Source of the DNA: Lycocorax pyrrhopterus obiensis
Taxonomy: Eukaryota > Chordata > Aves > Passeriformes > Paradisaeidae
Length of the DNA: 64,000 nt
Direction of reading: 5' to 3'
NCBI GenBank assembly: GCA_014706295.1
Contig: JACSVZ010000014.1
Location: 73,003,251-73,067,250, forward strand
The notes beneath the pieces were generated by a model that saw only the letters and a list, made by a program, of their open reading frames with translations, was not told the DNA's origin and searched no databases. A program made the position numbers and the translations under genes. This document shows positions 39,001-49,908 of the stretch, in pieces (the first letter of the stretch is position 1; every line of letters begins with the position of its first letter).

Positions 39001-41985
39001 GGCAAAAAAAATACATATTTGTTGTGAGATTATAGATACGACCGATAAAGGTAAATATATTCACATTACAGAAACAGATGCACTACAGCAGTTGACATTC
39101 TGCTCCACGCTCAGGGCATGAAAACTTGTTTGTTTTTGGCCACAGCTTTGCAGCAGCCTTTTAACAGAGGAAATCCATGAGGAGAAAACAGCAAAATTCT
39201 TCCTGAAACCTTTATGTACACATGATGTGGAACCCTAATCAGAAACAATATCATGCATTTACCTTCAGCTGCAACAGACCTCCCTCACCACTGCACCCTA
39301 CCCAGAAAACTGCAGGCCCATGGATATTTAATTTTCTGGTATCATGAAAAGCCACCAGGAAAGAAAATAACGAAGCATAAAAGTGCGTGGCAATCCAAGC
39401 CACAAACCACAGTACATCTCTCAGTATGTAGCAACCATGTCAAAATCATTTCATAAAAAAGTGGGGGAAAGGCTCGCAACCTTGTTAAGAATTTTCACGG
39501 TCTAAATCTTATTTTCTTTTTCCCCTGCGAAACTTCACCAGTACGAAGGATTCTTTCAAAATTGCTAAGAACAGGCTGGAAAAATCAACTGCACTATGAT
39601 GAATCAAGATACCATAAATATATTGCTAATCTATGTGGTTTGGAAATTCAATTAGAAGGAGATTATGAATTAATAATTCTTGCATTCCACAAAGCAAAAT
39701 GTGTTTTTCTCTAAATATCCCCAGAGCACTCTTAATTTCCAGACATACCACAGCATTCAGCTCATGCAGCATGAGCATGTGGCTTTATTTCTATTGTATG
39801 AACTGTGTTACACTCATGTTTCATGGACTCTCACCAGTCTCTGGGTGTCTTGGAATTCCTCTGAGTTTTTTATGTGGGAATGAAATACTGAGCATGTAAA
39901 TATTTATTGGAAGCAGACAAATAATTTCTTCTTTTTAAAATTTTACAAAATTATTAGATTTTTGGACAAACACTTTTACCAAGTACAACTTCTACACAGA
40001 ATGGTTCTGGACTCAAGAATATTATTGAAATAGCAATTGTTGTGAAAATTACTCAGTTACAGTCTTTATTCATGTTGAGGTGGATCTGGATTACACATTT
40101 CCTTGGAGATCTGCTGATTCCTCATTTGAACCTGGAAATTATTTTCCTGGAACATGCTGGGACCTTTTTCTGCTCCTGCCTTTACCTTCACAAGAATATT
40201 CATCACAAAACAGTTTTTGGTGCTCACCTGGTAATTTATTTTTATTTATTCAATACTTTAATTAACTGTCTTCTGAGGTTGCAAAATAGGATCCATATGT
40301 CTGGAAATATACACACTGATGATTTTTCTTGACATATTGAAATCCAAAATTCCAAATTCTGCAGCAGGAAAATGTAGTCAGGAAGAGTATCAGGATTTCA
40401 AATTAAATCCTGGAGAGAGAATGAGGTAAAAGCTTTCAAAATATCTCTTTCCCCCTCTACACAACTGAGCAGTTCGCTTGAGAGGGAAACCACAGAGCTG
40501 CTGAGCAGAAGCAGATTGGACTGTGGGAGGAAAATTAGAAAGCAATGTTTCTCCAAAGTGCATTCCATGGCCAAAAATAAAAGTATTTTGAACTTAAAAA
40601 AATACAATCTAAAAGTACTGAGTGGGCCACAGAGCTCGGTGTTGGCCAAGCACTCCCAGATCTGTATGCAGAGCATGCAACGTATCCCCTGGAAATAAAA
40701 TGAGACCTTTCCTTGTTTCAGTGGCTTTCCAGCCGGCATTTTAAATCTGGCATAGGTGATACCCACCACACTCCATGCCCTCTGTTAGCAAAGAGCTCTG
40801 GCTGTACTGGACAATTGAGAAAATAAACAGCATCCAAAAGCTGAGTTGCCATTACCCAGAGAAGGACAAGGACTACTAAAACAGCTATAACCTATTGCAA
40901 AGAAATGCATTTTCTCAAAGAAATCGTTTTACCATGTTGTTAAATTTGGAGGGTATTTAAATGTGGATAAACTGAGATATTTATCATTGAATTTAAGATG
41001 AATTTGGGTGCCTATTTTCATAGATAACTTAAAATTGTCAGCTGCAGCCAGACATCATTGCTCAGGTTGTCTTTCTTTCTGGCACAGAAACCACATTTAC
41101 AATGAAAATTTAGGCTGCAGGTGTCTGAGGCCGGAACAAAAGCTGAACAGAGGAGAGCTTCCCCCTCCTGCCATCCCCATGGAAGAGACACTTTCTTCGG
41201 GATCATTTAGGGGAAGTAATGACTCCAGATGTAAACAGCTGCAGGGAAAACCTGGACATGGAATCAGACAAAAACCAAAACCACCCTAAAATCACCGTGG
41301 GCTCTTCCTCTAAATGTTTTCAGAATGATTAAACCCCATTCAAACCATATTATCATTTTCTGGTTTTTCTAGCAGCCATACAGCTAAACCTCCATTAGCA
41401 TTTCTGATCACCTCTGAATTCCACAGAGCTTAGGATAACCATTAACAGGATGAAAGCTGCAAAGTCCACACCTTCCAATCCTCCCAGAAAATTCTTCAGG
41501 TTTTCAAATTAGTATGAATATATAAAATTTCATTCCTTTCATTTACACCATTTTCTTTCTCAAGAACAATTCAGTTTTAAAACAGAGGCTTTTGTGTCAG
41601 TAATTATGTGTAAGCAATGTAGAGAATCATGTATGTATTTCTCCAAAATAGCTAGGCAAAGTGAATTCTGTTTCATTTCAGAATGTGGATTTCTTTTCTC
41701 TCTCTACCTCGTTTCATGGGAAAGGAGAGAATAATCTACCGTTTTGTTTTAGTGCCCATCATCCTTCTAATACACTCATAAATTTGTATATTGGATTGCC
41801 CATAAGCCTTTTTTTCTCTTTTTTTTTTCCCACTGTAATCACTCATGAAAAGCATAAGGTCAAGAACATTTTAGCTTTAACCAAACTTTTAAACTCCTTA
41901 TGTCTAGGAATGTTAGAAATAAGGCAAACTGAATGCACTCATTTCCAATTAAAAATTCCTGAGCATAGTTCATTAAAAATTAAGA
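33043..41985. other. Gene desert, nothing recognised
   Basis: Nearly 9 kb of unique DNA. A TTAATTA-bearing stretch near 33.96-34.0 kb could be a conserved non-coding element, but this needs an alignment. T- and A-runs occur (for example 36.64 kb). No gene, RNA gene or transposon end was recognised. Confidence 0.45.
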
Positions 41986-42080
41986 AAAAAAACCAAAAAC
42001 ATAACAAGCAAACAAACAGACAAACAAAACCAAAACAAAACAAAATCCCCCACAAAACTCAAATCCAAAAGAACAACAAC
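41986..42080 (+). repeat. A-rich AAAC-type simple repeat
   Basis: Runs of AAAC, CAAA and AAAAC units with few other bases. A 189-codon frame reads through it as Lys/Gln/Asn-rich sequence and is not credible as a gene. Confidence 0.75.
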
Positions 42081-45000
42081 AAATTTAGGAGTGCTGATGG
42101 TTCCCGTTACAAAGACAATATTCCCACTGTTAGAAAAGGTTTATTAAAATTATCGTCTCCTTCTTCCAGACCACCTGCAGACAGGATTCATGCTGCCACT
42201 GCTACACAAGGAGCTGCAACTCATTTCTGACTCCAAAAATAAACCTCCATAAACCAAAGGAAAACCTGAAGACAAGGATCCTGAAAGAGACAATATTTTT
42301 GCAGTACCACAGGGACTGAGAGATTTCAGCTTGTTTAAAGAGAGCCCATTCCCAGAGCTCACCTCCTTGGCTACATTTTCAATAACATCACCTGTTTATT
42401 TTTCCTTACATAAGAGATGTACATAAAGATGGTTTCTGAAGATTATGGCTTAATTTTAAAAATCTAACACGACACATAGGATGAATTATGTTTCTTGTTA
42501 TGAAACAAAAAGGACTGATAAAAAATTCTTTGCCCATGCAGGAACTCTGAGCATCTTCCCTTCCTCTCCCTTGGGACAACAAAATTCCATGGATCCTGTC
42601 AAAGCCCCACCATCCACACGTTTTTCAAACTAACCACAGGGCACTTTCCTCCCATAGGGGATATTCTGTGGATGAACAGCAATGTTTTTGAAAATATAAA
42701 TTAAATACTAGGTTTCAGAGTTATACTTGGCCCTGGTACATGGCACTGAAGATGCCAGCCTGGGTGTACAAGGATGTGCATTTATAAGAGCCTGTTTTGA
42801 ACTGAAATCAGTAACCCCTGTCTCTGTGTCGCCATGAATCCCTTCTGGCTGACTTGTTCAGCACAAACACAGAGTTAATTCAGCCTTGAATTTTCATAGA
42901 GAGGCACCTTTTATTTTCAGAAGTGGCTTAGACAAAGGATATACCTGTGACAGGAAATAGCTGTACCAGCATTTTGCAATCACACCTCTTCCCAGACTGT
43001 GAAATAGAAGCACTAAAAAGACCTAGAAAAACACCATAGGTATCAGCTGTGGTCTTAATTTGAGTAAGTTTAATCAGTGTATCAATGCAGCATCCACAGA
43101 GGAAGAAGAAGAAGCCAATTTACTAACTGGGTCCCAAAAAGTTAATTTGTTATATGTACATGTTTTCCACAACCAGCTGGAAACAGTTATAATTTGGGCT
43201 GTAAGGCATGTAAAAAATAAGCCTGAATTATTGGGGCCCTGGCATACAGCAGCACCTCACTCCCTGAACCTTCTCTTCAGGTGAATTCCTAAAAACTTAC
43301 CTGCCAGTGGCCCTATATGACTGCTGTACCACAGGAATGATCTAGCAACATTACTTTTTCTTATCTACATCCAAAATAACCCTAAATACCTTACCTACGT
43401 ACAGCCGTTTGCACGGAAGGTCATAAACTTGCATTAAAAGAAAGATTTGCTTCTGGTTAGGTCCATTCCACCCAAACTGTAAACCCTGGATCAGGAGATG
43501 ACTACGAAACACCTGAATTCCTTTCGACCTTTATCCCACTTCACATGAGATTTTAGTCATATTTCCCCGTTTCAATATTCTTACATCTGTTCTTCTGCTT
43601 TGGTTTACAATTGTTTATTTATTTTGCCTGGGAATACATTGAAAAGTACCTTGAAATGCATATTGATAACCTGTAACCCCAAAATCTGCTACTTTCTCTA
43701 TGCTCTTGGTCATGTCATCAATGAAATGGGAACAATGACAATAATAGAAAGAAATGGTAACATTTTCATGGTTAAGAAGCATTTTTATAGAATCTTTAAA
43801 TCCTTACTATTGTATGAAACCACCGTGTAACCACTAAACAAATACACTTCACTGAGAAATCTTTAAAAATCACTCTGGTACGTGCAACCACCAGCTGTTG
43901 GTTTGATTTCTTACGGTTACTATTCTACACAAGCAGTAATTTTGTACAACAAATGAAAACTTATGTTAGCAGCTCTCAGTAGGCAGCCCAACAAAATCTG
44001 CACAAAATGACTTCCTAAATGTGTTTGAGATAAATAATAATAATGCATATTAGTCCAAATTATAATCTCAGGCCTTTGACACACTAAAATTATTTTTGCT
44101 GCAGGCATCCTACAGTCAAACAGGAATGAAGACGTAAACATATTTTTCATGTTCAAGTCACAGATCTTGCAAAGAAACTGGTGAAATCCTGAGCTCTGGC
44201 ATGGAAGGGTCCCTCTCATGTAGTGATGCAGTGCAGCCTTATTCCTCACTGGACAGCTGCAGCAAGAAAAAGGTAAAATTCCTAAGAGATGAAGACAGAG
44301 TCAGAGTAACTGCAGAAAAGTGGATTCAATATCAAGCAGCGTTGTTAGATTCTTTTCCAGTTTAAGAAAATAATGAAGTGACTGTAATAAGCTGAGTCTT
44401 TCCCTTTTCAGGACTGTATCACATAACAGGAAAGGAAATCGAAAACATTTGTTTGCCTAACACAAGCACAAAACATATTTAATGGCTTCCGTTCCTCTGA
44501 AACGTATTTGATGAAGGAGATGAGAAAATACATTTAATTTTTTTGTGTGTGTGTGGGTGTGAACCAAAAGCCTGTCGAAACAATACTCAGGGAAAAGCAG
44601 GAAGGGAGTCACAACATAGAAGTTTGTCTTACTGTTACACACCTGCTGTCAAAAGATATGTCAGAAAAGTACGTAGTTCTCACTCAAGGCTACAACTCTG
44701 ATTAATCTTACCACAGCACTCATCAATGAGGTAATATATATTTCACAAATTTGAAGCAATGTCTATGAAAAAGCTTTAACGACAGCTGGAAAACTCCCAG
44801 AAATTCAGTATATGAAGTTTGAAATAGTTTTAAATTAAGTGTTGGCAGATGCTACACAAAAAAGAGTTCCAAATCGGTAAAGCAAAATAAACGTATTTTT
44901 TGCCTGGTGACTTCTGTGGCTCGAGAATAAAATCACTAAAAGACCAAGAAGTTTTCAATGCTGGGGTGGAAGGGGATGGACCATTACCAAAAACAACCTC

Positions 45001-46320
45001 AACTCCAAGAGTGATGAGAAAAAAATATCAGCGAAAGGCAGGTACAACCTAGAAAGTGGCCAAAAAATAAAAGTGGAATCACAGTTTTAGAGAACACGTG
45101 TGACATGCTACAAATGGCATATTTTGTGTTATTTTTTGCATATAAATAAACCTCTTTATGTGTATTTCAATATCAGCATATTTGCATACATCAATGCAAA
45201 CTTGAGGGGCAGAGGGAAGGAAATTATGGTCAGCCCCCTAAGAGCTGGAAACAGCACCAGAAAAACAGCCAAAAAGCACCTTTGTGGCACCATACTGGAA
45301 ATATTTCTTTAGAAAACCAGCATCGTACTTTCCACCACTCTTTTTGCAGCATTTTGTCAGAAGACACACAAGGAGTGTGAGCTCACTGAGAATTTCAAAT
45401 GCAAGGGAAAGTGAACTTAATTTTTGCTCTCAGAAAAACTTCAAACCAAAAAAAAAAAAACCCCAAACCTAGCTGGATATAAGCACAGTTAACTCAAAAA
45501 AAAAAAAAAACCCAGCACAGAAAGAAATATGTATTTGATTGGCAAAGCCACAACATGAAAATGTTGATGAAACTGCGGTAATTACAGACCAAAAGCCAAG
45601 CCTTTAAACTCCATTGACTTTCACCTCATTTTCACACACCTATTTTAATGGTATTCTTGCAAAATATTAAATATTTCACAAAATGTGTACCATACAACTT
45701 TATTAAGGGAGACATATTGGCCTCTAGTGGTCTTTTTATTACTCTTACCACGTCATTCCTATTATTTTCAGGATCCTTGTTACTTTACGGATCTTTGGGA
45801 CTTGCTGAAATAATAAAACACCTGAACGACCTCACTCAGTCAGTACCTAGAGAACACCTTGGACTCTGCACACAAATTACTGTACAAATCCCAGCGTAAA
45901 GATGTTGGTCACTTGAAGAGCACCAAGTCACACAAAAACCTCTGGGCAAAGAAAGGCCTGGAAGGGATGTAAGATACACCCAAGGCTCCTCAAATCAGAG
46001 GAGGGAGTATAAAGTCATTTTTCTCTTTAAAGCAGCTTATTCCCTAGGAAGCCATTACTTTAAAGGGTTTAATTACACTTGCTAGCAGCTTTCAGAACTG
46101 ACTAGCTCCAGCTAAAATTCATTCATGCTGAACATTACAGGCGAGTTTTTTATGGCAAGGTTCATCTTTTGCCCTGTTACACGTAACAAAATGTCCATTA
46201 GAGGCAATGCACACATAGGAAATCAAGTGTGATAAACCCCAATTCTGAGCTGTTACATTAAACATTAATCATTCTTCTTGAAAGTACATCAACTAGAGTG
46301 GCTTTTGACACTTTTTTGTG
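42081..46320. other. Gene desert, nothing recognised
   Basis: AT-rich unique sequence with poly-A runs at about 45.45 and 45.50 kb and a short (GT)n near 44.54 kb. No gene or transposon end was recognised before the LTR. Confidence 0.45.
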
Positions 46321-46419
46321 CCTTAATTGAGCCTCCCCTGATGGGGGAGGATTCCCCGAGCCCTTACCCGGGCTCCACAGACGAACGGGACTCTTCCACA
46401 CTTTGCTCTCAGATAGTTG

Positions 46420-46425
46420 TTTATT
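46420..46425 (-). terminator. LTR polyadenylation signal
   Basis: AATAAA on the minus strand inside the solo LTR, about 90 bases downstream of its TATA box. Confidence 0.65.
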
Positions 46426-46511
46426 AAGTCTTATTAGAGGAGCCCAGACAGAGCGACGTGACTCCTCTTAGGAACCGCAAGAAGAAGTCTAATTATCAAG
46501 ATAACGCTGTT

Positions 46512-46519
46512 CTTTTATA
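46512..46519 (-). promoter_or_regulatory. LTR TATA box
   Basis: TATAAAAG on the minus strand, correctly placed upstream of the LTR polyadenylation signal. It marks the former retroviral promoter. Confidence 0.65.
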
Positions 46520-46780
46520 CGTAAATTAACCAATGAAAGCCCGAAACGAAAGATATTTTTACTTTTCTACCAATGTTCAATAAATCATTCTGTCACATGA
46601 AAGGAACTGCGGCATTTTTCACCCAATCATCTCAATCCACTTTTGCCGCAGAAAATGGAGTAAAGAAAGAAGAAAGAAGAAGGCCTAAAACAACAACAAT
46701 CCTCCATTTTGAAGGTTTTGTTTCTTATCTATTTTGCTAAATTAACAAACCCAACACCTCTAAATTTTCACCCTGTGACA

Positions 46781-47965
46781 ATCTTATGTAATGTTCTATC
46801 ACCTAATTCACACCAGTGTAGATTCTACTTCCTCCCAGAGGGCAGGTAATTTTCTCCATGGACGAAGGTCAAAGACAGGGTTGTCCAGGGGGGTAAAACC
46901 CTTCAAAACAGGCAGAGAAATATTCCCTGCACTTTGGACTCCAACAGCTTTCAATACCTGTTTTTACCACAGATCTCAAAATACCTGATGGTCTTCACTG
47001 ACTAATTTCATCAAACTCTGCAACAGAGGAAGGTCCAAGCCCCATCCAGAAGAAGCAGAGACCACATCACTCAAGCAGATTTACTTTCCCCTTGGTCTTC
47101 CCCTCCTGGAAAGTGAAAGAACCCACAGGTGACAGTCAGCTTGGAAACTCTCACAGGTCCTGTTGAGGTGCGTGGAGGGGCAGGGACCCTCCCCAGCTGC
47201 CAACCCCATCCCCCTGGGCTGCCCTGGGCTGCACAAAGCATCAGCCCCAGGGCCCCCCATCCCGCACTGCCAAACAGCCACACCGAGATAAACTTCCCCT
47301 GCAAAGAGTACTACAAGTTTTGGAGCTTCCTGTGTTATCCTCCAAAGCTGGACCCAAGCCCTGGCACTTAAATTTAGATTAACTGTTGCACATTTTATTT
47401 ATTTACTGCTTCCTGAGTTATTAGTATAATAAGCCTTCCCCATTTAAAGTCACCACACACACACTGAAAAAGCACCACAAATAGCTCTTAAAATGGCCCA
47501 TTTCCTGTTGCTGTAACCGCACCTTCTCTGCGCCGTTTCCAGGGTTGGCATAAAGTGATTAAGTACGTGTGTACATGTTAGAGAACGTACACGCCCATTG
47601 CTTTTCCTCTGCACTAATCTCTCACCGGTACCCAAGATATAAACTACCACAAAGTAAGCACATTAACATTGAGGAACAGAATCCCCCAGGTCCAGAGCAC
47701 ACTCGGAGTGACCAAATCCAAAGACTTTTCATCCCTAGCTCTCTCTTAGCTGTCGGACTTGGACAGCGTGAGGGTGACACTGATTTTTTTCACTCCTGCA
47801 GCAACTCCTGTCCAAAAAATTTTGAAAGGATTTTGAAGCATAAAGGTTTAACTCTTGCCACATCCCTGTGAAGTCATTATCCCGTGTACAGTTGTGCAGG
47901 GGGAAGGCTCAACTTCCTGCTTCCAAAGTCATTCCAGTTAAAATGTAGGTATTATTTAACAGTAA
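46781..47965. other. Unique intergenic DNA, nothing recognised
   Basis: Includes a G/C-richer stretch at 47.1-47.3 kb with overlapping frames on both strands. No gene or transposon recognised. Confidence 0.45.
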
Positions 47966-47966
47966 A

Positions 47967-48357
47967 TGAGAGAGGGAGAGAGAAAGAGAGAGAAAGACAA
48001 CAAAGACAGAAAGAAAGAGAGAAAGGAAGAGAGAAAGAGAGGAAGGAAGAGAGAAAGAGAGAAAGGAAGAGAGAAAGAAAGGAAGAGAGAGAGAAAGAGA
48101 AGGAAGAGAAGAGAGAGAGAAAGAAGGAAGGAAGGAAGGAAGGAAGGAAGGAAGGAAGGAAGGAAGGAAGGAAGGAAGGAAGGAAGGAAGGAAGGAAGGA
48201 AGGAAGGAAGGAAGGAAGGAAGGAAGGAAGGAAGAAAGGAAGGAAGGAAGGAAGGAAGGAAGGAAGGAAGGAAGGAAGGAAGGAAGGAAGGAAGGAAGGA
48301 AGGAAGGAAGGAAGGAAGGAAGGAGAAAATGAGTAACAGGTGGGGGGAGAGAGAGAG
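47967..48357 (+). repeat. GA-rich tract with long (GGAA)n array
   Basis: Irregular GA/GAAA repeats grade into a (GGAA)n array from about 48124 to 48322, roughly 50 units with one GAAA interruption near 48234. From 48008 to 48329 every plus-strand base is a purine, about 320 uninterrupted bases. Lys/Arg/Glu/Gly-only frames and their Ser/Leu/Phe/Pro-rich antisense are artefacts of the repeat. Confidence 0.97.
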
Positions 48358-48675
48358 AGTGACAGAGACAGATTAGGCTGAAAACTTCACCCCTCCATGC
48401 ATGCCAACAGCTGCCATTGACGCTCTCCATCAGGTCTCCTTGGTGCTGAGGGTCCGCCGAAAACATTGAGTTCCGCACATTGACAGACCCTTGGGCCAGG
48501 GGGAATGGCCAGGTACCTCCCCTGGCGGGGGAGAAGTTTGACGCAATCTCTCGCAACAGACTCTGGGTCTGTTGCATCACTTGGCATCCTGTGCAGTGCT
48601 CTGCTGCAAGGCCTCAGCAGTGAGCCTGGGGAGCGCAGTGGGGCTCTTGGAGGGATAACGACTCCTCCCTGCCTC
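48358..48675. other. CpG-bearing spacer between two simple tracts
   Basis: About 300 bases of mixed sequence with roughly ten CpGs, including 'ggtccgccgaaaacattgag'. It is sandwiched between the purine tract and the pyrimidine tract. On the minus strand it forms the tail of a frame that starts as poly-Lys/Asn in the repeat. I do not recognise it, and it may be a fragment of a mobile element. Confidence 0.4.
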
Positions 48676-49265
48676 TTCTTCTTGTTCTTCTTGTTTTTCT
48701 TGTTGTTGTTCTTGTTGTTCTTGTTGTTCTTGTTGGCTTTCTTGTTGTTGTTGTTGTTGTTGTTGGCTGTCTTGTTGTTGTTGTTGTTGTTGTTCTTCTT
48801 CTTCTTCTTCTTCTTCTTCTTCTTCTTCTTCTTCTTCTTCTTCTTCTTCTTCTTCTTCTTCTTCTCGTCCATGTTCTTGTTCTTTTTCTTGGTCTTGTTC
48901 TTGTTCTTTTTCATCTTGTTTGTGTTCTTGTTCTTTTTCTTGGTCTTGGTCTTGTCTTTTTTCTTCTTCTTGTTCTTGTTCTTCTTTCTTTTTCTTACTC
49001 TTATTCTTTTCCTTATTTCTACTCTTATTCTGATTCTTACTCTTTTTCTAACTCTTATTCTTATTTCTATTCTTATTTATTCTTATTCTTATTCCTATTG
49101 TTACTCCTATTCTTATTCTTTTTTAGTACTATTACTTCTTCATCGACTTCATCTTCTTCTTGTTCTTCTTATTATTCCTACTCCTACTCTTTTTGTGGTT
49201 TTGCCGGGGGGGTTGTGCTTTTTTTGGTGTGGGTTTTTTGGGTTTTTTTTCTTACTACTACTATT
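48676..49265 (+). repeat. TTC/TTG/TCTTAT pyrimidine-rich tract
   Basis: Interleaved TTC and TTG units lead into a pure (TTC)n run of about 24 units (48793-48865). Degenerate TCTTGT and TCTTAT units follow, out to about 49260. Long frames here (poly-Leu/Phe on plus, poly-Lys/Asn on minus) are repeat artefacts. Confidence 0.95.
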
Positions 49266-49404
49266 TCTTAACCCTAACTTTCTTTTGTCTTGCAAGAATT
49301 GTGTGAGTCGCAATCCGGCAGTGTGCGGTCGTGTCCTGGAATCAACACCTCCTCTGTGTGCCCATTCCTCACAGATAAAATCGCAAAGGATCAGCACGGA
49401 ATCC

Positions 49405-49668
49405 TTTCCAGAGGAGAGGAAGTGGCCTGAGATCCCGGCAGGGGAGGTACAGATTCCAAATGAGAAAGAATTCTTCCCTGACAGGGTGGTCAGGCCTTGG
49501 AAGGCGTTCCAGCAGAGAGGTGGTGCTGCAGTCGGTGTCTCTGAAGTGGGCAAGAATGGTGTGGATGTGGCCCTTGGGGGCACGGTTTAGGGGTGACGGT
49601 GGTGGTGCCAGGCTGACGGTGGGACGGGATGACTTTCCAGGTCCCTTCCCAGCTGGCCGATTGGCCGG
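49405..49668 (+). mobile_element. CR1 LINE fragment
   Basis: Sense CR1: 'gaagtggcctgagatcccgg', 'aattcttccctgacagggtg', 'gtcaggccttggaaggcgtt', 'ggcacggtttaggggtgacg' and 'ggtcccttcccagct'. It lies just beyond the 3' side of the repeat-protein locus. A few CpGs suggest it is not among the oldest copies. Confidence 0.8.
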
Positions 49669-49908
49669 GACGCGGCGCCGAGCCCCCGGCACCAAGTGTC
49701 CCCCACGGCTGCCGCTTCGGGGCTGGCCGCATGGGTCCCCTTTGCTCTTGGGGAGACCCCCTGGGGATGCTCCAAAGCAGCCGGGGCCGGCTCGGCCCGC
49801 AGGGAGGCGGCCAGGCCGAGGCGGCACGTGCGGCTCCCTCAGGACGCCCGGCAGGCTGCAGGCCGGCCGCCGTCTCCGGGCCCGGCCCGGTGCCGCTGGC
49901 GGCGGGCG

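Larger units (their letters stand above)
46330..46780 (-). mobile_element. Solo LTR of an endogenous retrovirus
   Basis: On the minus strand the element begins with TGTCACAGGGTG (end at 46780) and carries TATAAAAG (46512-46519). An AATAAA signal follows (46420-46425), about 90 bases later, the classic spacing of an LTR R region. A GC-rich U5-like part ends near a hairpin, 'cctcccctgatgggggagg'. No retroviral coding sequence flanks it, so it is probably a solo LTR left by recombination. The left boundary is uncertain by about 25 bases because no target-site duplication was found. I cannot assign the retroviral class with confidence. Confidence 0.75.

Noticed and set aside
41661..42230. 189-codon plus-strand frame
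   Set aside because: Passes through an A-rich simple repeat that supplies Lys/Gln/Asn codons. The rest shows no coding character.
45776..45815. Short terminal-exon-like frame after TATTTTCAG (DPCYFTDLWDLLK, stop)
   Set aside because: Only 13 codons, with no upstream partner and no way to separate it from chance.
47884..48580. Long Lys/Arg/Glu and Pro/Ser/Leu frames over the GGAA array
   Set aside because: Direct translation of a tetranucleotide repeat, which has no stops in several frames.
49262..49276. TTAACCCTAAC resembling telomere repeat
   Set aside because: Only about one and a half units, so not evidence of an interstitial telomere.
48387..49590. Poly-Lys/Asn (minus) and poly-Leu/Phe (plus, 361 codons) frames
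   Set aside because: Products of the TTC/TTG repeat. The plus frame also runs into a CR1 fragment.
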